A DNA stretch of 17,762 nucleotides, taken from contig NW_014012626.1 of assembly GCF_000611645.1 (NCBI RefSeq), positions 1-17,762 on the forward strand, in the 5' to 3' direction. Under the pieces are notes generated by a model. That model saw only the letters and a list, made by a program, of their open reading frames with translations, did no database searches and was not told the origin of the DNA. Position numbers and translations under genes: made by a program. The stretch's first letter is position 1. The number at the start of each line of letters is the position of its first letter. The stretch is from Monoraphidium neglectum (lineage: Eukaryota; Chlorophyta; Chlorophyceae; Sphaeropleales; Selenastraceae). Below, one piece after another: positions 10,001 to 17,762 of the stretch.

Positions 10001-10691
10001 GCCAGCCGTGCTCAGCACCAGGCCAACTCATCAACTCGTCATCCAAGTTGCTGGTGCCACCCCCACACCCCAGGAGGAGCAGCCAAGACATGCTAAAGGG
10101 CTGCATAGCAAAGATTACGCTCTGGGCCGCACTGGGCGGCTGTGACACCCCCCCAGGTCGCCGGATTCATTTGGACGGCGGCGGCTGCGGCATGCAAGGG
10201 GCCGAGCCGGAGCGGCCGCTGTGCATCGATGTGGAGTTTGCAGGTGGGCACCTGACCAGGGTTCGGCCTGTTGCTGTGATTCAAGCTGATGGATTGAGGC
10301 GCATGATAACGGGTTGACCGGGCAGCCAATGCTGCACGGAAATTCCGGCCGCTTTCCGGTGCTGCGTCCCTGCATTCGCCGACCGCCCCCGGCGCCCTTC
10401 TGACCGGCCGCAGGCGCCTGCATACGCGCTCTGCTGGCGCTCTGCGAGCCGGACGCGCCGCTGCAGGCCGCCGCGCGCTACCCGCCTCTCCGCCTGACGT
10501 CATTGCTGGTAGAGGGGGACAAGATGTTCGCGCTGAGCGGCTGCGGCGGCGCCACAACTGTTGCGATTACACCGACAGCAGCGGCGACGGCGAAAGCGGC
10601 AGGGGCGAATGATACACACCGCCAGCCTGAAGAAAGGCACCCTGGCGCCGCCAAGGCCCTGCTGTGGCTGAGGGCGCCGCACGGCGAGTGA
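7045..10691 (+). CDS. Large unrecognised protein with repeated WPP-SPED modules, about seven exons
   Basis: Proposed exons: 7045-7301, 7431-8152, 8291-8768, 9060-9153, 9300-9871 or 9876, 10157-10243, 10414-10691; about 830 residues. Phases agree at every junction except around 9871/10157 (see findings). Residues 1-280 are low-complexity, rich in Gln, Pro, Ala and Ser (for example HHHQYQQCGQPP), like a disordered region. Then come repeated motifs: IWPPGQSPED (about residue 287), LWPPRRSPED (472) and IWPPR (704). Units 1 and 2 also share a second block: LWRGRHLHVLASKP (333) and FWKARNLHRACAAKP (549), each followed by a strand-like LxVxLHVxR. An eight-Ala run precedes unit 3. The C-terminal part reads naturally as ERPLCIDVEFAG, then ALLALCEP, then LTSLLVEGDKMFALSG. 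I do not recognise the family, and no signal peptide or membrane segment is evident. The first in-frame ATG is 7045, with 7069 an alternative. No TGTAA was seen close downstream. Confidence 0.6.
9164..9242. repeat. GT-rich tract inside an intron
   Basis: An imperfect (TG)n tract on the plus strand, interrupted by ACC and CGG triplets, fills most of the intron 9154-9299 of the WPP-repeat gene. Alternating purine-pyrimidine tracts of this kind can adopt Z-DNA. It generates spurious Cys/Val-rich frames in translation. Confidence 0.8.
9720..9746 (+). repeat. GCG codon run encoding polyalanine
   Basis: Eight consecutive GCG codons in the frame of the WPP-repeat gene encode an alanine homopolymer between repeat units 2 and 3. 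Only one codon type is used, so this is a trinucleotide microsatellite likely to vary in length between strains. Confidence 0.85.
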
Positions 10692-11177
10692 GGCGCGGGG
10701 CTGCCGAGGCAGGCCGAGGTGATGCTAAGGAATGGGAAGGGCGGCGTGTCTTCACTGCTCGCTTTGGTCTGCGCCCAAAGGCTGGGTCTCGGCGCTGCTA
10801 GATGGCCTTTGAATTTGAAACAGCGGGGCACAACAGGCTTGGCAAATGCAGAATACTCAATTGCAGTCCTATTTTTCCAAAAGCGCCGGTCTGCTTTGCG
10901 CGGCCCTCTGCACACGGTAGGTCATGCGTTATTGGCATTGGCCCCAGGTTTGGCACTGATACGGGTTTGCGCGAGTGAAGTCGCGCCTCCGCTCCGCGCG
11001 TCCCCCCCCCCCTTGCCCCCAACCGCACGCGTGGCTCGGATGCTCGATGGCCGGGAGCCGCCGCGCCTGGCCGCACCTGGGCACTCTAGCTGCCGCAGGA
11101 CGCAGCCGGGCGCTCCAAACACGTTTGTTCTTTTACGCATACGCCACGTGTGTGCTTTTCGATTGTGCGTGCAGCGC

Positions 11178-11202
11178 TCATGACCCCAGGCTGGGGTCAT
11201 GA
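11178..11202. repeat. Perfect 25-bp palindrome (12-nt arms, 1-nt centre)
   Basis: TCATGACCCCAG at 11178-11189 and CTGGGGTCATGA at 11191-11202 are exact reverse complements around a single G. A transcript of either strand would form a tight hairpin. It lies in the spacer between two convergent genes, about 490 nt from each stop codon. Confidence 0.9.
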
Positions 11203-11465
11203 TTTGAGGGCACCAGCACACCCGGCTTGCGGGTGACTGGCGGCAGTGCCCCGCCCTTCACGGACTTTGAAGCAGCGACCCCGCTGCAGTCATACTCAAA
11301 GGTTTGCAAGGGCACGCGTCAGGACACCCCTTTTGGTACAGAAAACCAACACTGCGGCATGACCCTCACAACAAACAACCATTTTTTTTAGCAAAGTCAT
11401 CTGCGCCTGTGAAAGCCTCTGACTAGTAATCAGTCGTGTTCACGTGGTATGAGGTTATTGCGCTG

Positions 11466-11470
11466 TTACA
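11466..11470 (-). terminator. Candidate TGTAA poly(A) signal for LANCL
   Basis: TTACA on the plus strand reads TGTAA on the minus strand, about 200 nt after the LANCL stop codon, a fitting distance for a chlorophyte poly(A) signal. A second TGTAA overlaps the stop codon itself and is unlikely to be used. Confidence 0.5.
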
Positions 11471-11671
11471 TCCCTTGAGGGCTGCCGCTCGTCGGGTTTT
11501 GGGCTGGCAGCAGTCAAAAGGTCCCGCCTCGTGCTCCGCAACGCCGCACACGTAGCAGCGCTTGTTGCAGTCGCGCTTGCCACGTCGAGGTTTTTCTTCT
11601 CTGCAGGCCGGCCGCCCCCCCGTACCAGCCAGCCGGCCCAGGTCAGGCAGTGGGCGAGCGCCCTGGCGCGA

Positions 11672-14600
11672 TTACAGCTCTGCCCCTGGCCACTGCGAGT
11701 GCTGCGGGTCAACCACGTCCAGCCAGAAGTTGACCGCCCCCGCCAGGCCCTGGGGAGGTGGCGCGGGGGGAGGGAGACGTGTGCAATGCCTGCGACTCGA
11801 CAGCCCGGACGCGGCGACGCGGCTCCATCTGCAGCCGCACATCAAGAAGTTCGGGCAGGCGGCGAGGCACCGTCACCAACCGCGTTCGCGGCGGCCCAGG
11901 CGTGGATGGTGCGTGCACACCGCGCGTGCAGGCCCACGGCTATTCGAGGCCTCACTCTGCAACCCCTGGGACTTTGCTGCCCCCCCGGAACCCCACACAC
12001 AGAAAAAGAGCGCCCCCACCTCGTAGAGGGAGGCCGGCCTGTCGGGCACCTCATACAGCTCCTGCCAGCGCTCCGCAGCAAACACTGCAAATGCCTGCGG
12101 TGCCGGCGGCGGACGGGACAGGGAACACAAAGACTGGAGGGCGCAGGAACGGGGCTAGCTCACGTGCGCAACACGCGACCCGAGCGACATGGCCCTTGGG
12201 AGTTGAAAGGCAGAGCGCGCGTGGCGCCAGGTGTGGCGAGGCTGTCCGCATGTGTAGGCACCCGCGCCGGCAGCGCGTGCGTGCGGCCGGGCAGCCGGGC
12301 TAGGCGCAGGCGCTCGGCATCGATGGCAGTGATGCTATGGCATGAGTAACTTATGTATCTATCTATCGGCATCGGGCCTGCGTCGCGCGGCCGGCCGGCC
12401 GCCCTCACCTGTGCCATTCTGAGGTACTGCTGCTCCCCGGTGGCGCGGTACAGCGACAGAAACGCGTAGCCGTTGCCGCTGGCGCAGAAGGTGGCGGCGG
12501 CGGCGGCGGCACCAAGCCGTCATTGCGATGGAGGGTGCAGTCTCGCGGGGTGGCCGGGGCACGGCCGAGCCGCGGGCACGCGCTTGAGTGGTTTCAGTGC
12601 GCAGCCGGAAAGGCGAGGCGGGACGCCGCGCGTGCACGCAGGTGTGCAGTTGCCGCTCGCGTCGGGCGCAGGCACGCAAACCGCCGCGGAGGACGGCGCT
12701 CGCCCGGCCCCAGGCACCTGATCCCGTGGCAGAGGCCGACGCCCTGCGGCGTTGGGGCGTGGCGGACGGTGTGGCGGCGGCGCGCGCCCGTGTGCACGCG
12801 TGAGGGGCATGCGACATGCATCCCGAGTTGAGGCACAGCGAGGCGAGGGGGCGTGCGCAAGGGCAGCTGAGAAGGGCACCCTGCAATTCACCGAGGGCGT
12901 GCAGCCGGGCCGCTTCGTTGCCGCGCCCGTCAGCGCGATCCCAAGAACCGCCGCACAGCGCTGAGCGCACCTTTGTCAGCAGACCCCTCTCCCAGATCGC
13001 CGCCGCCGCCCGCCGCGCGGCCCGCAGGTAGCGGCCCCCACCGCCGAGGGCCTCCTCTGCCTTCAACATTGTGGGCACCAGCCCGGGTGCGCCGTGGCAC
13101 CACTGCACAAGCCTTCGAGGCCAAGGGAGGCAGCGGGCAGCAGTGTGGGGGTTGAATCATGTCACCCGTGGCTGAGCAGGCTAGAGGGCAGCCTGCAAGC
13201 TGCACGGGTTTCTGTAGGGCAGCCGCTGCAGTGTGACCAGCCCTGCGGCGCCAGAGGTCGGGGGCGTCCCTCCCCTGCCCCAATGCCCGCACGCACATTC
13301 ACAGGTGCGTGCACTCGTCCGCGGTTGGCAGTGAAAGTGCGGGTCCCCCTGAAGAAGGACGCACCAATGCGCCGTAATCACATTTGCCTTCACAGCCCCG
13401 GAGGCGCGCGCACCTGTCCTCCAGGCTGCCTAGCGAAGACGGCAGGTTGCCCGACGGCAGCGCCGCCGCAGCCAGCGCATCACAAGCCGCCGTGAGCGCC
13501 CGCAGGCCCGACCCCGCCGCGTCGTCGGACTCCTTCACGGCGGGCAGGCAGTGGAGCAGCACGTACACGACCCCACACAGGCCTGGTGACGGTCATGCAA
13601 GAGGGGCGGTCAAATGAAACGAGGTGAGGGGGTCGGGCGGGGCCACCAGGCAAGTGCGGCGGTGGTTAAGAGACCAGATGATGAGTGCGTGGTCTGATCC
13701 ATGCAAGTATCGTCCAGTTCGTAACAAGTGCTTTCAAACCGATCAAGCAGCGCCCCCTTCGGCCGGCTTCGCCTGTTGGATGCGTGCATGATGTCACTTA
13801 ACGCTGCCGCGAGCAGCCTTGCACGGGGCCGGCGCGTCCCTTGCGCCCGGGACATGCGAGGTGGCTGCCCGGCGCAGACCTGTCGCCCACACACACCGCT
13901 ACTGCCACTGTTCGGACAAGGCACGCGCCAGGCGCGTCGCGCCCACCGTGTGCCGCCCCCAGGTATTGCTTGCCGTGCCACGTGTACATGAGGCCCCAAT
14001 GCCGCGCCTGCTGCTGGCCCAGGCCGGCGGCGCCCTCCCTGCCCTGCGCCAGCAGATGGGACACCACCTCCTGCCGAATGGAGGGTAGGGGAGCGTCGAG
14101 TGAGGGTGCCGGCGCGCTTCGCTCAGCGGGGGATGGAACATATCGATGGTCCCCGTAAACAGGGCGGGGGGGTCAGATGAGCCGGGGAGAGCATGTGACC
14201 GCCGGCAGGAGCTCGGCCTCGCACCCGTGCAACCGCCTGATATGCCGCTCAAGTGCGTCTCTGCAGCCAATCCTAAGCAGCGGCGGGGGCGCTCGCCTTG
14301 ATGACGTCACCGCTGACCGCGCCCGGCCCCAGCTGCCGCTCCAGCCACAGCAGCGAGTAGAGGTAGCCGGCCCGGCCGTAAAGCAGCTCGCACTCCCCGG
14401 GGGGCAGGCGGCTCACTGTGGAGCGGTGGTAGGCAGCCAGCGCCTGTGGGGAGGGGGCGCGTGCGGCGGCGGGATTTTCGCCCTCCTTGCCTCTCGAACC
14501 ACTGATGGCCAAGCGACCGCCGCAGCCGAGGCGTAATCATGGTGGCGGCGCGCGAGCCACCACCATGATTTATACGCCCAAATACAGCACATACCATACC

Positions 14601-15639
14601 TATCACCGGTCTCCCACCGAGACTGAATGGCGAGCGGGATGTCCAGCTCCCAGTGTGAGAGGCGCCCATCGTCACCCGTGCACGCACCCACACGCGCGCC
14701 TGCCCACCTCCGCGAGCGCCCTGCCGCCGGCCGCGTCCCCGCCGGCCGCCGCGAGCGCCGCCCTGAGCGCGAGCGAGCCCGAGTAGCCCTCCAGGAACGT
14801 CACCCGCCGCCCAGCCGGCAGGAGGGCCTCGTCGGCGGCCGCGAATTCCCGCGCCAGGCCCAGGGCGTGGGCAGGGGTGTGCTTTTTGAGGTATGCGCCA
14901 TGCTCATAGGTGAACCCGCGCTTCACCTGCGCAGGTGGGTGGGAAGTTGCGATAAAAAAAGTCGCGTGCGTGGGTGAATAAGCCAAGGGGAGAAGGGGTG
15001 CGCTTGAGCGAGACGAGCAGCAACACCGCAGCTGCCCTGTGGTGGGGCAACAGCGGGCTCATTCATCGACTTTCGGTCAAGCTGCACTCAAAGCGAAGCC
15101 GTGCCACGCCAGGCAGGATATCTTGGTCAAAGCAATCCTTGCGCCTTCTGGTGGCTCACTGGCTGGCAGAAAGTCTACAGGAACGCAGTGCACATGCCCG
15201 CCAAGCTCCCCACCTGCTGAGCTATGCGCAGATATGTGAGGGCGATGCCGCCCAGCCCGACATAAACGCCGCCCCCAGACACATCACGGTGCGCCTTGGC
15301 AGCAGCCTTGACGGCCTGGCTGGGCCGTCCGTGGCGCGCAGCGCGTGGAGCGCGGGTGTGCAGTGAGTCAGCTAAGAACCAGGTGGCTGTGGGGCGTCAA
15401 TACAGTCCGTTGACTGGTGTGTGTGCTGCAGTGCACAAGCATGTTTCACATCAGCAACCTTGGAAGGTACGCTGACAGCTCTCACGCCCCTCGTCGCTAT
15501 GCACGCATATAATCAGCAGGAAACAAATCACCTTGAGCGCTTGCGCAGCAGCCTTCAGGCAAACGCGATCCGGTGGCTCTGAAAACTCCGGCAAGGGTTG
15601 ATAGGGGTTGTTGAAGTATCTTCTCTCCTGCGACGCCAT
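11672..15639 (-). CDS. LANCL: Lanthionine synthetase C-like (LANCL) zinc protein, eleven exons, complete
   Basis: Eukaryotic LANCL proteins are zinc-binding alpha/alpha-barrels; mammalian members bind glutathione and add it to dehydroamino acids in damaged proteins. Minus-strand exons: 15532-15639, 15214-15315, 14708-14926, 14297-14443, 13947-14070, 13414-13582, 12971-13112, 12718-12743, 12409-12478, 12020-12094, 11672-11749; 1260 nt, 419 residues (human LANCL1: 399). All phases agree. Motifs in order: RRYFNNPYQP (6-15), GGVYVGLGGIAL, VTFLEGYSGSLAL (family FLCG; Glu here), LLYGRAGYLYSLL (from 163), LMYTWHGKQYLGAAHG (to 234), PSGNLPSSLG, WCHGAPG (294-300), GVGLCHGISGNGYAFLSLY (from 338), ASLYEGLAGAVNFWLD, and a terminal AEL like mammalian homologues. 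Zinc ligands are Cys295, Cys342 and His343, all present. Intron 14071-14296 appears to be GC-AG. Exon 7 uses an AAG acceptor, set by phase and by alignment to the family (R-L-V-Q-W-C-H-G). Confidence 0.94.
12718..12743 (-). other. LANCL: 26-nt microexon of LANCL holding two zinc ligands
   Basis: This minus-strand exon encodes G-V-G-L-C-H-G-I plus two bases of the next Ser codon. It starts after CCGCAG and ends at a GTGCCT donor. Both flanking phases (0 and 2) match their neighbours. Skipping it would both remove Cys342-His343 and shift the frame (26 is not a multiple of 3). Confidence 0.85.
14530..14578. repeat. Intronic inverted repeat
   Basis: The left arm, 14530-14545, reads GGCGTAATCATGGTGG. 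The right arm, 14560-14578, is its reverse complement apart from three extra bases near the outer end. The 14-nt loop is GC-rich. The element lies in LANCL intron 14444-14707 and would fold into a stable stem in the pre-mRNA. No target-site duplication or transposase is evident, so a relic of a small inverted-repeat element is only one possibility. Confidence 0.8.
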
Positions 15640-15670
15640 CGTTGCATGCGCTCTACGCCAGATCAGCTTT

Positions 15671-15704
15671 GCAGAGGACTCTGCAAAACAGGACGTCCTG
15701 TTTT
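15671..15704. promoter_or_regulatory. Two abutting palindromes just upstream of LANCL
   Basis: GCAGAGGACTCTGC (15671-15684, 6-nt arms) is followed directly by the perfect 20-bp palindrome AAAACAGGACGTCCTGTTTT (15685-15704). They lie 32-65 bp upstream of the LANCL ATG. The second has a GACGTC core like bZIP-binding sites. If transcribed, both would instead form 5' UTR hairpins. Confidence 0.55.
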
Positions 15705-15807
15705 CGGGCCGTTCGTACGCAGTATATGATGCATTGGATCGATTTCGGGCAATCTACGGGGCCTTGTGTCTTGAGCGTCTCAGCGGTGCTGCACCCACCA
15801 GGTGACA

Positions 15808-15819
15808 AGTGACGTCACT
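15808..15819. promoter_or_regulatory. Palindromic CRE/bZIP-type site
   Basis: AGTGACGTCACT is a perfect 12-bp palindrome containing TGACGTCA, the consensus of CREB/ATF and plant bZIP factors. It lies about 170 bp upstream of the LANCL ATG, a normal promoter distance. Binding is inferred from the motif only. Confidence 0.5.
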
Positions 15820-15956
15820 CAGGACTCCACTCGGCGGACGAGTGCCGCAAATTCAAATGATGTTGAGCAGGCAGGCAGTGGATGAGTGAAGGCTTATGTG
15901 CGTGAGGAAGGTCAGTGGGATGCTGGATATGAGGGCAGGGACGAGGGCTGCAAGGT

Positions 15957-16056
15957 ATGTGCATGCGTACGCACGTGCGTGCGCATATGTGTGTGTGTGT
16001 GTGGGGGGGGGATTGTTATGCACGCGTGTGTGCGTGTGTGTGTGTGTGTGTGTGGT
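15957..16056. repeat. GT-rich microsatellite with a G8-9 run
   Basis: Two (TG)n runs, 15988-16003 and about 16026-16055, flank a run of G at 16003-16011 and a short AT-containing spacer. It lies in the spacer between LANCL and the LRR gene. Runs of this type are prone to length change and Z-DNA formation. Confidence 0.88.
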
Positions 16057-16172
16057 TCTTGCTTCTGGGTTACGTTTTGTTTGCCATTTAGCCCTATGCC
16101 CGCTAGCGCTTGTGTGCACCCAACATCTCCAGTCGCCCCTCTCGTGCCTGGTGGTCCTGTCAAACTGCTGGT

Positions 16173-16177
16173 TTACA
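16173..16177 (-). terminator. Candidate TGTAA poly(A) signal for the LRR gene
   Basis: TTACA on the plus strand, TGTAA on the minus strand, about 295 nt past the stop codon at 16471. Position and motif fit a chlorophyte poly(A) signal; chance occurrence cannot be excluded. Confidence 0.4.
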
Positions 16178-16470
16178 AGCTAGATTCCTCCCGTGGGCAA
16201 TATGGGCATGCGTACAAACCAGGTTTTGAAGTCATGAGTAGCAGGTCGTAGGTGAGGGGGAGACAGCCGAGCAGAGGGCTCGCCAGCCAGGAGTGTTTGT
16301 GTGAGAGGCGGTCAAACAGTCACAAGAGAAGAATGCAGTGCAGAAGGAAGCGGGCAGGCATGCAGGTTTGAGAAGTAGAGTACATGGAGGGCGGGAAGGC
16401 AAGTCAGACAGCAGAGAGGACGCCACAGCGTGCACCCAACAGTTTGGAGGGAAAAGCTTGGACACAATAT

Positions 16471-17762
16471 TCAAAAGCAGCGGCCGGCAGCTACTGGGGT
16501 TGTTGACCCTACCGCCTCCTCGCACGTTATTGCAGCAGCCAGATCGCACCCGCCCAGCCTCAAGCTCTGGTAAGCGCCGCCCTCCCTGCTTAAATCGTCC
16601 AAGCAAGCTCGCCTGTCTGCTGGGCTGCCGACATGGTCATCCAAAGCCAGCCCCTGCAATTGGGGCAGCCACGGGGCGAGCGCGAGGCTCCGCAGCCCAA
16701 CGGCGCTCACACCACTGAACCGCAGCCCCAGGCGGGCGAGACGCGGCGTCGACAGGCCGGCGATGGCGGCAAACCCCTCAGATCCAAGATCTGGGTTGAA
16801 CGACAGGTCGAGATCCGTCAGGCCGTGCAGCCACGCCGCCTTGGACAGCACGCCCGCAACGTCCGCGGCCGTCAGGCCGCACGACAGCCGCAGCGCCGAC
16901 AGCCGCGGCAGGCGCGCGGCGGCGAGCCCGCCCATGGCGTCGCGCGCCGCGCCGCAGCAGCCGCCCAGGAGGGCGCCGCTGAGCTCAAGGCGCTCCAGCC
17001 CCGCCGCCCAGGGCGCGGCGAGCAGCGCGGCCACCGCGCCGCCGTCGAGGCCGGGGCCGCAGCTGCCGCCGCTGAGCGCGAGCCGCCTCAGTGCCGTGAG
17101 CGGCACCGCCGCCAGGTCGGCCACGCTCGCCCTGGCCTCGCTGCAGGCGCCGCTCGGGCCGCCGCCGCCGCGGTGCGCCAAGTCGGCGCACTTGCTCAGG
17201 GTCAGGTCCTCCAACCCCGCCACCCACGGGGCGGCCGCGACCGCCGCCGCGCCGCCCAGCCCCAGCCGAGACAGCTTGAGCACCCGCAGCGCCGGCAGGC
17301 CGCACGCCGCGAGCGCCGCCGCGTCCGCCGCGCAGACGCCGCGCACGTCGCGCGGCGCGACCCTCAGCTCGCGCAGCCGCGGCAGCGGCGCGCCGCGCAG
17401 CGGCGCGAGGCCGTCGGGGCCGAGGGAGGGGACGCGGAGGACGAGGCGCTCAAGGCGTGGCAGCCAGGGGGCGCGCCAGAGGGCGTGCAGCGGCGCAGGC
17501 TCGGCCGCTAGCAGCTCCAAGCTGTACAGGCAGGAGGCCTCGGCAAAAACGGACGGCAGGAACGCGGTGGCGGAGCCGCTGAGCTTGAGGGCCTGGGGGG
17601 GGGGGCGAGGGGCGGCGGTTGGTTGGTCGGTTGCCGGGCGAGGATGCGGGCGAGCGGCCCGCGGCGGTTGGCACGCGGCAGCGAGACGAACACGAGCAGA
17701 TTGGGGAGCTGCTCGCTCACGCGTCACGAGCCTGCCCGACAGGCTCACCTCCAAGGCGGGCC
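16471..17762 (-). CDS. Leucine-rich repeat protein, 3' part, cut by right edge
   Basis: The large terminal exon is 16471-17592 (373 residues). An intron, 17593-17748, has donor GTGAGC and acceptor after a C-rich tract. The tail of the preceding exon, 17749-17762, reads PALE and joins in phase to ALKLSGS, making an LRR-like LxxLxLSG. The terminal exon has at least eight degenerate repeats with the ribonuclease-inhibitor/AMN1 texture. Several share a motif in the order APWLPRLERLVL, APWVAGLEDLTLS, APWAAGLERLELSG, AAWLHGLTDLDLSFN, APWLPQLQGLALDD. Such APW-type LRR proteins are numerous in green algae and usually lack other domains in this part. Their partner is unknown; a protein-binding role is inferred. 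The last 45 residues fade from the repeat and end in AAGRCF. No membrane segment is visible. The opposite strand carries a long Arg/Gln-rich ORF that is a shadow of this exon. Confidence 0.85.
   Translation of the reverse strand, partial: PALEVSLSGRLVTRERAAPQSARVRLAAACQPPRAARPHPRPATDQPTAAPRPPPQALKLSGSATAFLPSVFAEASCLYSLELLAAEPAPLHALWRAPWLPRLERLVLRVPSLGPDGLAPLRGAPLPRLRELRVAPRDVRGVCAADAAALAACGLPALRVLKLSRLGLGGAAAVAAAPWVAGLEDLTLSKCADLAHRGGGGPSGACSEARASVADLAAVPLTALRRLALSGGSCGPGLDGGAVAALLAAPWAAGLERLELSGALLGGCCGAARDAMGGLAAARLPRLSALRLSCGLTAADVAGVLSKAAWLHGLTDLDLSFNPDLGSEGFAAIAGLSTPRLARLGLRFSGVSAVGLRSLALAPWLPQLQGLALDDHVGSPADRRACLDDLSREGGAYQSLRLGGCDLAAAITCEEAVGSTTPVAAGRCF

Larger units (their letters stand above)
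10692..11671. other. Spacer between convergent genes
   Basis: The 3' flanks of the WPP-repeat gene (plus strand) and the LANCL gene (minus strand) face each other here. Apart from the palindrome at 11178-11202, a C10 run at about 11003-11012 and the TGTAA at 11466-11470, nothing stands out. The ORFs present show no family likeness. Confidence 0.5.
15640..16470. other. LANCL upstream region and 3' flank of the LRR gene
   Basis: No convincing gene. It contains three palindromes close to the LANCL start, a GT/G-rich tract at 15957-16056, and a TGTAA at 16173-16177 likely belonging to the LRR gene. A plus-strand ORF at 15608-15805 begins opposite LANCL exon 1 and has no recognisable domain. Confidence 0.5.

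Noticed and set aside
11531..12349. Plus-strand ORF of 272 residues
   Set aside because: Antisense to LANCL exons 10 and 11 and the introns between; no recognisable protein features.
15608..15805. Plus-strand ORF of 65 residues starting opposite LANCL exon 1
   Set aside because: It overlaps the LANCL start codon and promoter palindromes, shows no domain, and is short enough to arise by chance.
15957..16056. GT/G-rich tract as a telomere-like repeat
   Set aside because: It is plain dinucleotide TG with a G run, lacking the TTTAGGG or TTTTAGGG unit of algal telomeres, and it lies inside a gene-bearing region.
16633..17511. Plus-strand Arg/Gln-rich ORF
   Set aside because: Antisense of the leucine-rich-repeat exon; high GC removes stop codons. 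Composition is typical of a shadow frame.
1..17762. CRISPR array, tRNA, rRNA, transposase or integrated virus
   Set aside because: No regularly spaced repeats, cloverleaf, rRNA-like blocks, transposase/reverse transcriptase motifs or viral gene signatures were recognised on either strand.

Overview
The window reads as nuclear DNA of a green alga (Chlorophyta). It carries a CP26-type light-harvesting gene, genes broken by many short introns (about 110-370 nt, almost all GT-AG), GC-rich exons, GT/CA-rich tracts in introns and spacers, and TGTAA motifs (the usual green-algal poly(A) signal) downstream of several stop codons. No prokaryotic operon, transposon, rRNA, tRNA or CRISPR array was seen. 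I spliced the genes by hand, using reading phase, splice-site consensus and remembered family motifs.

Layout, left to right. 234-1469 (-): first three exons of CP26 (Lhcb5), cut by the left edge. 1470-2485: spacer. 2486-3619 (-): a four-exon gene for a small Tudor-like protein. 3620-4581: spacer with a CT microsatellite and a TGTAA. 4582-5698 (-): a complete five-exon gene for mitochondrial ribosomal protein uL29m (MRPL47). 5935-6285 (-): a doubtful exon-like ORF. 6286-7044: divergent spacer. 7045-10691 (+): a multi-exon gene for a large unrecognised protein with a Gln/Pro-rich N-terminus and an internally repeated module marked by W-P-P-x-x-S-P-E-D. 10692-11671: spacer between convergent genes, with a 25-bp palindrome. 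11672-15639 (-): a complete eleven-exon lanthionine synthetase C-like (LANCL) gene, with a 26-nt microexon carrying two of the three zinc ligands and one apparent GC-AG intron. 15640-16470: LANCL upstream region with three ACGT-type or simple palindromes, a GT/G-rich tract, and the 3' flank of the next gene. 16471-17762 (-): a leucine-rich-repeat protein, cut by the right edge.

The genes serve unrelated functions (photosynthetic antenna, mitochondrial translation, a LanC-like zinc protein, possible chromatin reading, LRR). This is an ordinary block of algal housekeeping and lineage-specific genes, not one integrated system. The least explained element is the WPP/SPED repeat protein on the plus strand.
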